Below are positions 48,286 through 62,800 of a DNA stretch of 64,000 nucleotides, piece by piece. Source of the DNA: Paratinospora sagittata (Eukaryota; Streptophyta; Magnoliopsida; Ranunculales; Menispermaceae); NCBI GenBank assembly GCA_035771175.1, contig CM069594.1, positions 11,718,620-11,782,619 on the forward strand. The letters are read 5' to 3'. Below the pieces are notes generated by a model that was not told the DNA's origin, did not search any database, and saw only the letters and a list, made by a program, of their open reading frames with translations. The position numbers and the translations under genes were made by a program. Numbering within the stretch: position 1 is the stretch's first letter; every line of letters begins with the position of its first letter.

Positions 48286-51200
48286 AGTTTTGAATTATTT
48301 AAAAGTGTTTTGAGTCAATGGAATGGTTCTTGAGTGTCAAAATATTAATTTTTCAAAAATAAGGCTATCCAGCAATTTGCCAAATTCTCGAGAAGGCACT
48401 AACGCACTCTCAGTGTTGATAGCACGTTGATAGGGTTCCATAATAAGACATTTGCTTTTTCTGGAAAATTGTCTATATCGCGCTATCCCCTTTGATGACT
48501 CGCTATAAAGCTGTTGCCTTAATCTTTTCATTTTTTGTATAATGGGCAATAGCGCGCTATAGGCCTTGATAACACGCTATCGGAAAGTCTAAAAAACTCA
48601 AGTTCTCTAGTTTGTGTATATCGACCTGCTATCTGTCAATAGAGAACATGATACACAACCAAATAGCACTATATCCACGTCTGAGACAAAAATCAGATAT
48701 TTCTAACGAGAAAAATGTGGGCACTTCTGCTTGCTCGATTTTTCTATTCCTTACTCAGTTTTGCCAGGTTATCTTAATTGAAATATGCTCTACTAACACC
48801 TAGTAATTCCCTTTGTCTCGCACGCCCAAAATAACTTTAGATTAAACAATGTTTTGAATTCAAATCATTTTGTACTCACTTGCTCTTTAACCTACAACTT
48901 TTATTTTTATAAAACACTCATTCTCTGATTTTCAAAAATACAACACGCACGAGTTTTGTAAGTTAGATTGAGCTTTCCAAAGAGTTTTCCAAGAGAAGAA
49001 AGTAATGATTCTTGCATTTGCCAAAACAAGCTTCGAATTGAATCAAAATTGCAATCTGTCTTGATGATAACGTCATTGTTGAGCAAGTTCTTCATTTTAT
49101 CCCTTTTGTGCTTAGATTTGCAGAGGGTATCGATTGTTTTAAACTGTAAGTATATGAAGTGGTCTGGGTAAGATAACAACATCAAAATAGAACACAACAC
49201 CCGTATTGCATCAAGAACACATCAAACAATAGCTTTCGAAGTCTACAAAGATCAAGCTCGAAGAACGAAGACATATCTCATGTCTAATGCATTAGTTTGA
49301 TCTTTGGTGTGTAGGGTAACCTCTCGATCAAACTCAGCACTAAAACTCTGAAAATTGCAAAGTCTTCAAGATCACTTCGATATAGTATTTCATTTTGAAA
49401 AAATGTTTTCCGTAAGGTTTTAATCATAATTTCAACGAGTTTTGAATTATTTAAAAGTGTTTTGAGTCAATGGAATGGTTCTTGAGTGTCAAAATATTAA
49501 CTTTTCAAAAATAAGGCTATCCAGCAATTTGCCAAAATTCTCGAGAAGGCACTAACGCACTATCAGTGTTGATAGCACGTTGATAGGGTTCTATAATAAG
49601 ACATTTTTTTTTTCTGGAAAATTATCTATAGCGCGCTATCCCCTTTGATGACTCGCTATAAAGCTGTTGCCTTAATCTTTTCATTTTTAGTAAAATGGGC
49701 AATAGCGCGCTATAGGCCTTGATAACACGCTATCGGAAAGTCTAAAAAACTCAAGCTCTCTACTTTGTGTATATCGACCTGCTATCTGTCAATAGAGAAC
49801 ATGATACACAACCAAATAGCACTCTATCCACGTCTGAGACCAAAATCAGATATTTCTAACGAGAAAAATGTGGGCACTTCTGCTTGCTCGATTTTTCTAT
49901 TCCTTACTCAGTTTTGCCAGGTTATCTTAATTAAAATATGCTCTACTAACACCTAGTAATTCCCTTTGTCTCGCACGCCCAAAACAACTTTAGATTAAAC
50001 AATGTTTTGAATTCAAATCATTTTGTACTCACTTGCTCTTTAACCTCCAACTTCTATTTTTATAAAACACTCATTCTCTGATTTTCAAAAATACAACACG
50101 CACGATTTTTGTAAGTTAGATTGAGCTTTCCAAAGAGTTTTTCAAGAGAAGAAAGTAATGATTCTTGCATTTGCCAAAACAAGCTTCGAATTGAATCAAA
50201 ATTGCAATCTGTCTTGATGATAACGTCATTGTTCAGCAAGTTCTTCATTTTATCCCTTTTGTGCTTAGATTTGCAGAGGGTATCCATTGTTTTAAACTGT
50301 AAGTATATGAAGTGGTCTCGGTAAGATAACACATCAAAAAAGAACACGACACCTGCATTGCATCAAGAACACATCAAACAATAGCTTTCGAAGTCTACAA
50401 AGATCAAGCTCGAAGAACGAAAACATATCTCATGTCTAATGCATTAGTTTGATCTTTGGTGTGTAGGGTAACCTCTCGATCAAACTCAGCACTAAAACTC
50501 TGAAAATTGCAAAGTTTTCAAAATCACTTCGATATAGTATTTCATTTTGAAAAAATGTTTTCCGTAAGGTTTTAATCATAATTTCAACGAGTTTTGAATT
50601 ATTTAAAAGTGTTTTGAGTCAATGGAATGGTTCTTGAGTGTCAAAATATTAATTTTTCAAAAATAAGGCTATCCAGCAATTTGCCAAATTCTCGAGAAGG
50701 CACTAACGCACTATCAGTGTTGATAGCACGTTGATAGGGTTCCATAATAAGACATTTGCTTTTTCTGGAAAATTGTCTATATCGCGCTATCCCCTTTGAT
50801 GACTCGCTATAAAGCTGTTGCCTTAATCTTTTCATTTTTTGTAAAATGGGGAATAGCGCGCTATAGGCCTTGATAACACGCTATCGGAAAGTCTAAAAAA
50901 CTCAAGTTCTCTAGTTTGTGTATATCGACCTGCTATCTGTCAATAGAGAACATGATACACAACCAAATAGCACTATATCCACGTCTGAGACAAAAATCAG
51001 ATATTTCTAACGAGAAAAATGTGGGCACTTCTGCTTGCTCGATTTTTCTATTCCTTACTCAGTTTTGCCAGGTTATCTTAATTGAAATATGCTCTACTAA
51101 CACCTAGTAATTCCCTTTGTCTCGCACGCCCAAAATAACTTTAGATTAAACAATGTTTTGAATTCAAATCATTTTGTACTCACTTGCTCTTTAACCTACA

Positions 51201-54200
51201 ACTTTTATTTTTATAAAACACTCATTCTCTGATTTTCAAAAATACAACACGCACGAGTTTTGTAAGTTAGATTGAGCTTTCCAAAAAGTTTTCCAAGAGA
51301 AGAAAGTAATGATTCTTGCATTTGCCAAAACAAGCTTCGAATTGAATCAAAATTGCAATCTGTCTTGATGATAACGTCATTGTTGAGCAAGTTCTTCATT
51401 TTATCCCTTTTGTGCTTAGATTTGCAGAGGGTATCGATTGTTTTAAACTGTAAGTATATGAAGTGGTCTGGGTAAGATAACAACATCAAAATAGAACACA
51501 ACACCCGTATTGCATCAAGAACACATCAAACAATAGCTTTCGAAGTCTACAAAGATCAAGCTCGAAGAACGAAGACATATCTCATGTCTAATGCATTAGT
51601 TTGATCTTTGGTGTGTAGGGTAACCTCTCGATCAAACTCAGCACTAAAACTCTGAAAATTGCAAAGTCTTCAAGATCACTTCGATATAGTATTTCATTTT
51701 GAAAAAATGTTTTCCGTAAGGTTTTAATCATAATTTCAACGAGTTTTGAATTATTTAAAAGTGTTTTGAGTCAATGGAATGGTTCTTGAGTGTCAAAATA
51801 TTAACTTTTCAAAAATAAGGCTATCCAGCAATTTGCCAAAATTCTCGAGAAGGCACTAACGCACTATCAGTGTTGATAGCACGTTGATAGGGTTCTATAA
51901 TAAGACATTTTTTTTTTCTGGAAAATTATCTATAGCGCGCTATCCCCTTTGATGACTCGCTATAAAGCTGTTGCCTTAATCTTTTCATTTTTAGTAAAAT
52001 GGGCAATAGCGCGCTATAGGCCTTGATAACACGCTATCGGAAAGTCTAAAAAACTCAAGCTCTCTACTTTGTGTATATCGACCTGCTATCTGTCAATAGA
52101 GAACATGATACACAACCAAATAGCACTCTATCCACGTCTGAGACCAAAATCAGATATTTCTAACGAGAAAAATGTGGGCACTTCTGCTTGCTCGATTTTT
52201 CTATTCCTTACTCAGTTTTGCCAGGTTATCTTAATTAAAATATGCTCTACTAACACCTAGTAATTCCCTTTGTCTCGCACGCCCAAAACAACTTTAGATT
52301 AAACAATGTTTTGAATTCAAATCATTTTGTACTCACTTGCTCTTTAACCTCCAACTTCTATTTTTATAAAACACTCATTCTCTGATTTTCAAAAATACAA
52401 CACGCACGATTTTTGTAAGTTAGATTGAGCTTTCCAAAGAGTTTTTCAAGAGAAGAAAGTAATGATTCTTGCATTTGCCAAAACAAGCTTCGAATTGAAT
52501 CAAAATTGCAATCTGTCTTGATGATAACGTCATTGTTCAGCAAGTTCTTCATTTTATCCCTTTTGTGCTTAGATTTGCAGAGGGTATCCATTGTTTTAAA
52601 CTGTAAGTATATGAAGTGGTCTCGGTAAGATAACACATCAAAAAAGAACACGACACCTGCATTGCATCAAGAACACATCAAACAATAGCTTTCGAAGTCT
52701 ACAAAGATCAAGCTCGAAGAATGAAAACATATCTCATGTCTAATGCATTAGTTTGATCTTTGGTGTGTAGGGTAACCTCTCGATCAAACTCAGCACTAAA
52801 ACTCTGAAAATTGCAAAGTTTTCAAAATCACTTCGATATAGTATTTCATTTTGAAAAAATGTTTTCCGTAAGGTTTTAATCATAATTTCAACGAGTTTTG
52901 AATTATTTAAAAGTGTTTTGAGTCAATGGAATGGTTCTTGAGTGTCAAAATATTAATTTTTCAAAAATAAGGCTATCCAGCAATTTGCCAAATTCTCGAG
53001 AAGGCACTAACGCACTATCAGTGTTGATAGCACGTTGATAGGGTTCCATAATAAGACATTTGCTTTTTCTGGAAAATTGTCTATATCGCGCTATCCCCTT
53101 TGATGACTCGCTATAAAGCTGTTGCCTTAATCTTTTCATTTTTTGTAAAATGGGGAATAGCGCGCTATAGGCCTTGATAACACGCTATCGGAAAGTCTAA
53201 AAAACTCAAGTTCTCTAGTTTGTGTATATCGACCTGCTATCTGTCAATAGAGAACATGATACACAACCAAATAGCACTATATCCACGTCTGAGACAAAAA
53301 TCAGATATTTCTAACGAGAAAAATGTGGGCACTTCTGCTTGCTCGATTTTTCTATTCCTTACTCAGTTTTGCCAGGTTATCTTAATTGAAATATGCTCTA
53401 CTAACACCTAGTAATTCCCTTTGTCTCGCACGCCCAAAATAACTTTAGATTAAACAATGTTTTGAATTCAAATCATTTTGTACTCACTTGCTCTTTAACC
53501 TACAACTTTTATTTTTATAAAACACTCATTCTCTGATTTTCAAAAATACAACACGCACGAGTTTTGTAAGTTAGATTGAGCTTTCCAAAGAGTTTTCCAA
53601 GAGAAGAAAGTAATGATTCTTGCATTTGCCAAAACAAGCTTCGAATTGAATCAAAATTGCAATCTGTCTTGATGATAACGTCATTGTTGAGCAAGTTCTT
53701 CATTTTATCCCTTTTGTGCTTAGATTTGCAGAGGGTATCGATTGTTTTAAACTGTAAGTATATGAAGTGGTCTGGGTAAGATAACAACATCAAAATAGAA
53801 CACAACACCCGTATTGCATCAAGAACACATCAAACAATAGCTTTCGAAGTCTACAAAGATCAAGCTCGAAGAACGAAGACATATCTCATGTCTAATGCAT
53901 TAGTTTGATCTTTGGTGTGTAGGGTAACCTCTCGATCAAACTCAGCACTAAAACTCTGAAAATTGCAAAGTCTTCAAGATCACTTCGATATAGTATTTCA
54001 TTTTGAAAAAATGTTTTCCGTAAGGTTTTAATCATAATTTCAACGAGTTTTGAATTATTTAAAAGTGTTTTGAGTCAATGGAATGGTTCTTGAGTGTCAA
54101 AATATTAACTTTTCAAAAATAAGGCTATCCAGCAATTTGCCAAAATTCTCGAGAAGGCACTAACGCACTATCAGTGTTGATAGCACGTTGATAGGGTTCT

Positions 54201-57200
54201 ATAATAAGACATTTTTTTTTTCTGGAAAATTATCTATAGCGCGCTATCCCCTTTGATGACTCGCTATAAAGCTGTTGCCTTAATCTTTTCATTTTTAGTA
54301 AAATGGGCAATAGCGCGCTATAGGCCTTGATAACACGCTATCGGAAAGTCTAAAAAACTCAAGCTCTCTACTTTGTGTATATCGACCTGCTATCTGTCAA
54401 TAGAGAACATGATACACAACCAAATAGCACTCTATCCACGTCTGAGACCAAAATCAGATATTTCTAACGAGAAAAATGTGGGCACTTCTGCTTGCTCGAT
54501 TTTTCTATTCCTTACTCAGTTTTGCCAGATTATCTTAATTGAAATATGCTCTACTAACACCTAGTAATTCCCTTTGTCTCGCACGCCCAAAACAACTTTA
54601 GATTAAACAATGTTTTGAATTCAAATCATTTTGTACTCACTTGCTCTTTAACCTGCAACTTCTATTTTTATAAAACACTCATTCTCTGATTTTCAAAAAT
54701 ACAACACGCACGATTTTTGTAAGTTAGATTGAGCTTTCCAAAGAGTTTTTCAAGAGAAGAAAGTAATGATTCTTGCATTTGCCAAAACAAGCTTCGAATT
54801 GAATCAAAATTGCAATCTGTCTTGATGATAACGTCATTGTTCAGCAAGTTCTTCATTTTATCCCTTTTGTGCTTAGATTTGCAGAGGGTATCCATTGTTT
54901 TAAACTGTAAGTATATGAAGTGGTCTCGGTAAGATAACACATCAAAAAAGAACACAACACCCGTATTGCATCAAGAACACATCAAACAATAGCTTTCGAA
55001 GTCTACAAAGATCAAGCTCGAAGAACGAAAACATATCTCATGTCTAATGCATTAGTTTGATCTTTGGTGTGTAGGGTAACCTCTCGATCAAACTCAGCAC
55101 TAAAACTCTGAAAATTGCAAAGTTTTCAAAATCACTTCAATATAGTATTTCATTTTGAAAAAATGTTTTCCGTAAGGTTTTAATCATAATTTCAATGAGT
55201 TTTGAATTATTTAAAAGTGTTTTGAGTCAATGGAATGGTTCTTGAGTGTCAAAATATTAATTTTTCAAAATAAGGCTATCCAGCAATTTGCCAAAATTCT
55301 CGAGAAGGCACTAACGCACTATCAGTGTTGATAGCACGTTGATAGGGTTCTATAATAAGACAATTGTTTTTTCTGGAAAATTGTCTATATCGCGCTATCC
55401 CCTTTGATGACACGCTATAAAGCTGTTGCCTTAACCTTTTCATTTTTTGTAAAATGGGCAATAGCGCGCTATAGGCCTTGATAACACGCTATCGGAAAGT
55501 CTAAAAAACTCAAGTTCTCTAGTTTGTGTATATCGACCTGCTATCTGTCAATAGAGAACATGATACACAACCAAATAGCACTATATCCACGTCTGAGACA
55601 AAAATCAGATATTTCTAACGAGAAAAATGTGGGCACTTCTGCTTGCTCGATTTTTCTATTCCTTACTCAGTTTTGCCAGGTTATCTTAATTGAAATATGC
55701 TCTACTAACACCTAGTAATTCCCTTTGTCTCGCACGCCCAAAATAACTTTAGATTAAACAATGTTTTGAATTCAAATCATTTTGTACTCACTTGCTCTTT
55801 AACCTACAACTTTTATTTTTATAAAACACTCATTCTCTGATTTTCAAAAATACAACACGCACGAGTTTTGTAAGTTAGATTGAGCTTTCCAAAGAGTTTT
55901 CCAAGAGAAGAAAGTAATGATTCTTGCATTTGCCAAAACAAGCTTCGAATTGAATAAAAATTGCAATCTGTCTTGATGATAACGTCATTGTTGAGCAAGT
56001 TCTTCATTTTATCCCTTTTGTGCTTAGATTTGCAGAGGGTATCGATTGTTTTAAACTGTAAGTATATGAAGTGGTCTGGGTAAGATAACAACATCAAAAT
56101 AGAACACAACACCCGTATTGCATCAAGAACACATCAAACAATAGCTTTTGAAGTCTACAAAGATCAAGCTCGAAGAACGAAGACATATCTCATGTCTAAT
56201 GCATTAGTTTGATCTTTGGTGTGTAGGGTAACCTCTCGATCAAACTCAGCACTAAAACTCTGAAAATTGCAAAGTCTTCAAGATCACTTCGATATAGTAT
56301 TTCATTTTGAAAAAATGTTTTCCGTAAGGTTTTAATCATAATTTCAACGAGTTTTGAATTATTTAAAAGTGTTTTGAGTCAATGGAATGGTTCTTGAGTG
56401 TCAAAATATTAACTTTTCAAAAATAAGGCTATCCAGCAATTTGCCAAAATTCTCGAGAAGGCACTAACGCACTATCAGTGTTGATAGCACGTTGATAGGG
56501 TTCTATAATAAGACATTTTTTTTTTCTGGAAAATTATCTATAGCGCGCTATCCCCTTTGATGACTCGCTATAAAGCTGTTGCCTTAATCTTTTCATTTTT
56601 AGTAAAATGGGCAATAGCGCGCTATAGGCCTTGATAACACGCTATCGGAAAGTCTAAAAAACTCAAGCTCTCTACTTTGTGTATATCGACCTGCTATCTG
56701 TCAATAGAGAACATGATACACAACCAAATAGCACTCTATCCACGTCTGAGACCAAAATCAGATATTTCTAACGAGAAAAATGTGGGCACTTCTGCTTGCT
56801 CGATTTTTCTATTCCTTACACAGTTTTGCCAGGTTATCTTAATTGAAATATGCTCTACTAACACCTAGTAATTCCCTTTGTCTCGCACGCCCAAAACAAC
56901 TTTAGATTAAACAATGTTTTGAATTCAAATCATTTTGTACTCACTTGCTCTTTAACCTGCAACTTCTATTTTTATAAAACACTCATTCTCTGATTTTCAA
57001 AAATACAACACGCACGATTTTTGTAAGTTAGATTGAGCTTTCCAAAGAGTTTTTCAAGAGAAGAAAGTAATGATTCTTGCATTTGCCAAAACAAGCTTCG
57101 AATTGAATCAAAATTGCAATCTGTCTTGATGATAACGTCATTGTTCAGCAAGTTCTTCATTTTATCCCTTTTGTGCTTAGATTTGCAGAGGGTATCCATT

Positions 57201-57501
57201 GTTTTAAACTGTAAGTATATGAAGTGGTCTCGGTAAGATAACACATCAAAAAAGAACACAACACCCGTATTGCATCAAGAACACATCAAACAATAGCTTT
57301 CGAATTCTACAAAGATCAAGCTCGAAGAACGAAAACATATCTCATGTCTAATGCATGAGTTTGATCTTTGGTGTGTAGGGTAACCTCTCGATCAAACTCA
57401 GCACTAAAACTCTGAAAATTGCAAAGTCTTCAAAATCACATCGATATAGTATTTCATTTTGAAAAAATGTTTTCCGTAAGGTTTTAATCAAAATTTCAAT
57501 G
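48286..57501. repeat. Higher-order repeat: 2,304-bp dimer, 4 copies (monomers 37-44)
   Basis: Dimers start at 48286, 50590, 52894 and 55198, each exactly 2,304 bp, built of 1,152-bp A and B monomers. A monomers (37, 39, 41, 43) have CACTATATCCACG, AAAATAACTTTAG, CACGAGTTTTG, GTTTTCCAAGAG and GTCTGGGTAAG. B monomers (38, 40, 42, 44) have GACATTTTTTTTTTCTGG, AAAATTATCTATAG and CTCTACTTTGTG. Dimers 2 and 3 are almost identical (differences seen at about 51286 and 52721). The outer edges of dimers 1 and 4 are more divergent. The end of monomer 44 switches to a different subtype. Confidence 0.92.
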
Positions 57502-59802
57502 AGTTTTGAATTATTTAAAAGTGTTTTGAGTCAATGGAATGGTTTTTGAGTGTCAAAATATTAATTTTTCAAAAATAAGGCAATCCAGCAATTTGCAAAA
57601 TTCTCGAGAAGGCACTAACGCACTATCAGTGTTGATAGCACGTTGATAGGGTTCTATAATAAGACATTTGTTTTTTCTGGAAAATTGTCTATAGCGCGCT
57701 ATCCCCTTTGATGACTCGCTATAAAGCTGTTGCCTTAATCTTTTCATTTGTTGTAAAATGGGCAATAGCGCGCTATAGGCCTTGATAACACGCTTTCGGA
57801 AAGTCTGAAAAACGCGAGCTCTCGGGTTTGTGTATATCGACCTGCTATCTGTCAATAGAGAACATGATACACAACCAAATAGCACTCTATCCACGTCTGA
57901 GACCAAAATCAGATATTTCTAACGAGAAAAATATGGGCACTTCTGCTTGCTCGATTTTTCTATTCCTTACTCAGTTTTGCCAGGTTATCTTAATTAAAAT
58001 ATGCTCTACTAACACCTAGTAATTCCCTTTGTCTCGCACCCCCAAAACAACTTTAGATTAAACAATGTTTTGAATTCAAATCATTTTCTACTCACTTGCT
58101 CTTTAACCTGCATCTTCTATTTTTATAAAACACTCGTTCTCTGATTTTCAAAAATACAACACGCACGATTTTTGTGAGTTAGATTGAGCTTTCCAAAGAG
58201 TTTTCAAGAGAAGAAAGTAATGATTCTTGCATTTGCCAAAACAAGCTTCGAATTGAATCAAAATTGCAATCTGTCTTGATGATAACGTCATTGTTTAGCA
58301 AGTTCTTCATTTTATCCCTTTTGTGCTTAGATTTGCAGAGGGTATCCATTGTTTTAAACTGTAAGTATATGAAGTGGTCTCGGTAAGATAACACATCAAA
58401 AAAGAACACAACACCCGTATTGCATCAAGAACACATCAAACAATAGCTTTCGAATTCTACAAAGATCAAGCTCGAAGAACGAAAACATATCTCATGTCTA
58501 ATGCATGAGTTTGATCTTTGGTGTGTAGGGTAACCTCTCGATCAAACTCAGCACTAAAACTCTGAAAATTGCAAAGTTTTCAAAATCACTTCGATATAGT
58601 ATTTCATTTTGAAAAAATGTTTTCCGAAAGGTTTTAATCATAATTTCAATGAGTTTTGAATTATTTAAAAGTGTTTTGAGTCAATGGAATGGTTCTTGAG
58701 TGTCAAAATATTAATTTTTCAAAAATAAGGCTATCCAGCAATTTGCCAAATTCTCGAGAAGGCACTAACGCACTATCAGTGTTGATAGCACGTTGATAGG
58801 GTTCCATAATAAGACATTTGTTTTTTCTGGAAAATTGTCTATATCGCGCTATCCCCTTTGATGACTCGCTATAAAGCTGTTGCCTTAATCTTTTCATTTT
58901 TTGTAAAATGGGCAATAGCGCGCTATAGGCCTTGATAACACGCTATCGGAAAGTCTAAAAAACTCAAGTTCTCTAGTTTGTGTATATCGACCTGCTATCT
59001 GTCAATAGAGAACATGATACACAACCAAATAGCACTCTATCCACGTCTGAGACCAAAATCAGATATTTCTAACGAGAAAAATGTGGGCACTTCTGCTTGC
59101 TCGATTTTTCTATTCCTTACTCAGTTTTGCCAGGTTATCTTAATTGAAATATGCTCTACTAACACCTAGTAATTCCCTTTGTCTCGCACGCCCAAAACAA
59201 CTTTAGATTAAACAATGTTTTGAATTCAAATCATTTTGTACTCACTTGCTCTTTAACCTGCAACTTCTATTTTTATAAAACACTCATTCTCTGATTTTCA
59301 AAAATACAACACGCACGATTTTTGTAAGTTAGATTGAGCTTTCCAAAGAGTTTTTCAAGAGAAGAAAGTAATGATTCTTGCATTTGCCAAAACAAGCTTC
59401 GAATTGAATCAAAATTGCAATCTGTCTTGATGATAACGTCATTGTTCAGCAAGTTCTTCATTTTATCCCTTTTGTGCTTAGATTTGCAGAGGGTATCCAT
59501 TGTTTTAAACTGTAAGTATATGAAGTGGTCTCGGTAAGATAACACATCAAAAAAGAACACAACACCCGTATTGCATCAAGAACACATCAAACAATAGCTT
59601 TCGAATTCTACAAAGATCAAGCTCGAAGAACGAAAACATATCTCATGTCTAATGCATGAGTTTGATCTTTGGTGTGTAGGGTAACCTCTCGATCAAACTC
59701 AGCACTAAAACTCTGAAAATTGCAAAGTTTTCAAAATCACTTCGATATAGTATTTCATTTTGAAAAAATGTTTTCCGTAAGGTTTTAATCATAATTTCAA
59801 CG
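57502..59802. repeat. Satellite block: monomers 45-46 (46 is chimeric)
   Basis: Monomer 45 (57502, 1,150 bp) copies monomer 32. Monomer 46 (58652, 1,151 bp) begins like monomer 34 (GGTTCCATAATAAG, TATATCGCGC, TCATTTTTTGTAAAATGG) and continues like monomer 33 (CACTCTATCC, GAATTCTACAAAG, GCATGAGTTTG). It has no single counterpart in the first copy and accounts for the change in offset from 14,974 to 16,126. Confidence 0.85.
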
Positions 59803-62800
59803 AGTTTTGAATTATTTAAAAGTGTTTTGAGTCAATGGAATGGTTCTTGAGTGTCAAAATATTAACTTTTCAAAAATAAGGCTATCCAGCAATTTGCCAA
59901 AATTCTCGAGAAGGCACTAACGCACTATCAGTGTTGATAGCACGTTGATAGGGTTCTATAATAAGACATTTTTTTTTTTCTGGAAAATTATCTATAGCGC
60001 GCTATCCCCTTTGATGACTCGCTATAAAGCTGTTGCCTTAATCTTTTCATTTTTAGTAAAATGGGCAATAGCGCGCTATAGGCCTTGATAACACGCTATC
60101 GGAAAGTCTAAAAAACTCAAGCTCTCTACTTTGTGTATATCGACCTGCTATATGTCAATAGAGAACATGATACACAACCAAATAGCACTCTATCCACGTC
60201 TGAGACCAAAATCAGATATTTCTAACGAGAAAAATGTGGGCACTTCTGCTTGCTCGATTTTTCTATTCCTTACTCAGTTTTGCCAGGTTATCTTAATTGA
60301 AATATGCTCTACTAACACCTAGTAATTCCCTTTGTCTCGCACGCCCAAAACAACTTTAGATTAAACAATGTTTTGAATTCAAATCATTTTGTACTCACTT
60401 GCTCTTTAACCTGCAACTTCTATTTTTATAAAACACTCATTCTCTGATTTTCAAAAATACAACACGCACGATTTTTGTAAGTTAGATTGAGCTTTCCAAA
60501 GAGTTTTTCAAGAGAAGAAAGTAATGATTCTTGCATTTGCCAAAACAAGCTTCGAATTGAATCAAAATTGCAATCTGTCTTGATGATAACGTCATTGTTC
60601 AGCAAGTTCTTCATTTTATCCCTTTTGTGCTTAGATTTGCAGAGGGTATCCATTGTTTTAAACTGTAAGTATATGAAGTGGTCTCGGTAAGATAACACAT
60701 CAAAAAAGAACACAACACCCGTATTGCATCAAGAACACATCAAACAATAGCTTTCGAATTCTACAGAGATCAAGCTCGAAGAACGAAAACATATCTCATG
60801 TCTAATGCATGAGTTTGATCTTTGGTGTGTAGGGTAACCTCTCGATCAAACTCAGCACTAAAACTCTGAAAATTGCAAAGTTTTCAAAATCACTTCGATA
60901 TAGTATTTCATTTTGAAAAAATGTTTTCCGTAAGGTTTTAATCATAATTTCAATGAGTTTTGAATTATTTAAAAGTGTTTTGAGTCAATGGAATGGTTCT
61001 TGAGTGTCAAAATATTAATTTTTCAAAAATAAGGCTATCCAGCAATTTGCCAAATTCTCGAGAAGGCACTAACGCACTATCAGTGTTGATAGCACGTTGA
61101 TAGGGTTCCATAATAAGACATTTGTTTTTTCTGGAAAATTGTCTATATCGCGCTATCCCCTTTGATGACTCGCTATAAAGCTGTTGCCTTAATCTTTTCA
61201 TTTTTTGTAAAATGGGCAATAGCGCGCTATAGGCCTTGATAACACGCTATCGGAAAGTCTAAAAAACTCAAGTTCTCTAGTTTGTGTATATCGACCTGCT
61301 ATCTGTCAATAGAGAACATGATACACAACCAAATAGCACTATATCCACGTCTGAGACAAAAATCAGATATTTCTAATGACAAAAATGTGGGCACTTCTGC
61401 TTGCTCGATTTTTCTATTCCTTACTCAGTTTTGCCAGGTTATCTTAATTGAAATATGCTCTACTAACACCTAGTAATTCCCTTTGTCTCGCACGCCCAAA
61501 ACAACTTTAGATTAAACAATGTTTTGAATTCAAATCATTTTGTACTCACTTGCTCTTTAACCTACAACTTCTATTTTTATAAAACACTCATTCTCTGATT
61601 TTCAAAAATACAACACGCACGAGTTTTGTAAGTTAGATTGAGCTTTCCAAAGAGTTTTTCAAGAGAAGAAAGTAATGATTCTTGCATTTGCCAAAACAAG
61701 CTTCGAATTGAATCAAAATTGCAATCTGTCTTGATGATAACGTCATTGTTGAGCAAGTTCTTCATTTTATCCCTTTTGTGCTTAGATTTGCTGAGGGTAT
61801 CGATTGTTTTAAACTGTAAGTATATGAAGTGGTCTCGGTAAGATAACACATCAAAAAAGAACACGACACCCGTATTGCATCAAGAACACATCAAACAATA
61901 GCTTTCGAAGTCTACAAAGATCAAGCTCGAAGAACGAAGACATATCTCATGTCTAATGCATTAGTTTGATCTTTGGTGTGTAGGGTAACCTCTCGATCAA
62001 ACTCAGCACTAAAACTCTGAAAATTGCAAAGTTTTCAAGATTACTTCGATATAGTATTTCATTTTGAAAAAATGTTTTCCGTAAGGTTTTAATCATAATT
62101 TCAATGAGTTTTGAATTATTTAAAAGTGTTTTGAGTCAATGGAATGGTTCTTGAGTGTCAAAATATTACTTTTTCAAAAATAAGGCTATCCAGCAATTTG
62201 CTAAAATTCTCGAGAAGGCACTAACGCACTATCAGTGTTGATAGCACGTTGATAGGGTTCTATAATAAGACATTTGTTTTTTCTGGAAAATTGTCTATAT
62301 CGCGCTATCCCCTTTGATGACACGCTATAAAGCTGTTGCCTTAATCTTTTCATTTTTAGTAAAATAAGCAATAGCGCGCTATAGGCCTTTATAACACGCT
62401 TTCGGAAAGTCTGAAAAACTCGAGCTCTCGGGTTTGTGTATATCGACCTGCTATCTGTCAATAGAGAACATGATACACAACCAAATAGCACTCTATCCAC
62501 GTCTGAGACCAAAATCAGATATTTCTAACTAGAAAAATGTGGGCACTTCTGCTTGCTCGATTTTTCTATTCCTTACACAGTTTTGCCAGGTTATCTTAAT
62601 TGAAATATGCTCTACTAACACCTAGATGATTCCCTTTGGCTCGCACGCCCAAAACAACTTTACATTAAACAATGTTTTGAATTCAAATCATTTTCTACTC
62701 ACTTGCTCTTTAACCTGCAACTTCTATTTTTGTAAAACACTCATTCTCTGATTTTCAAAAATACAACGCGCACGATTTTTGTAAGTTAGATTAGGCTTTC

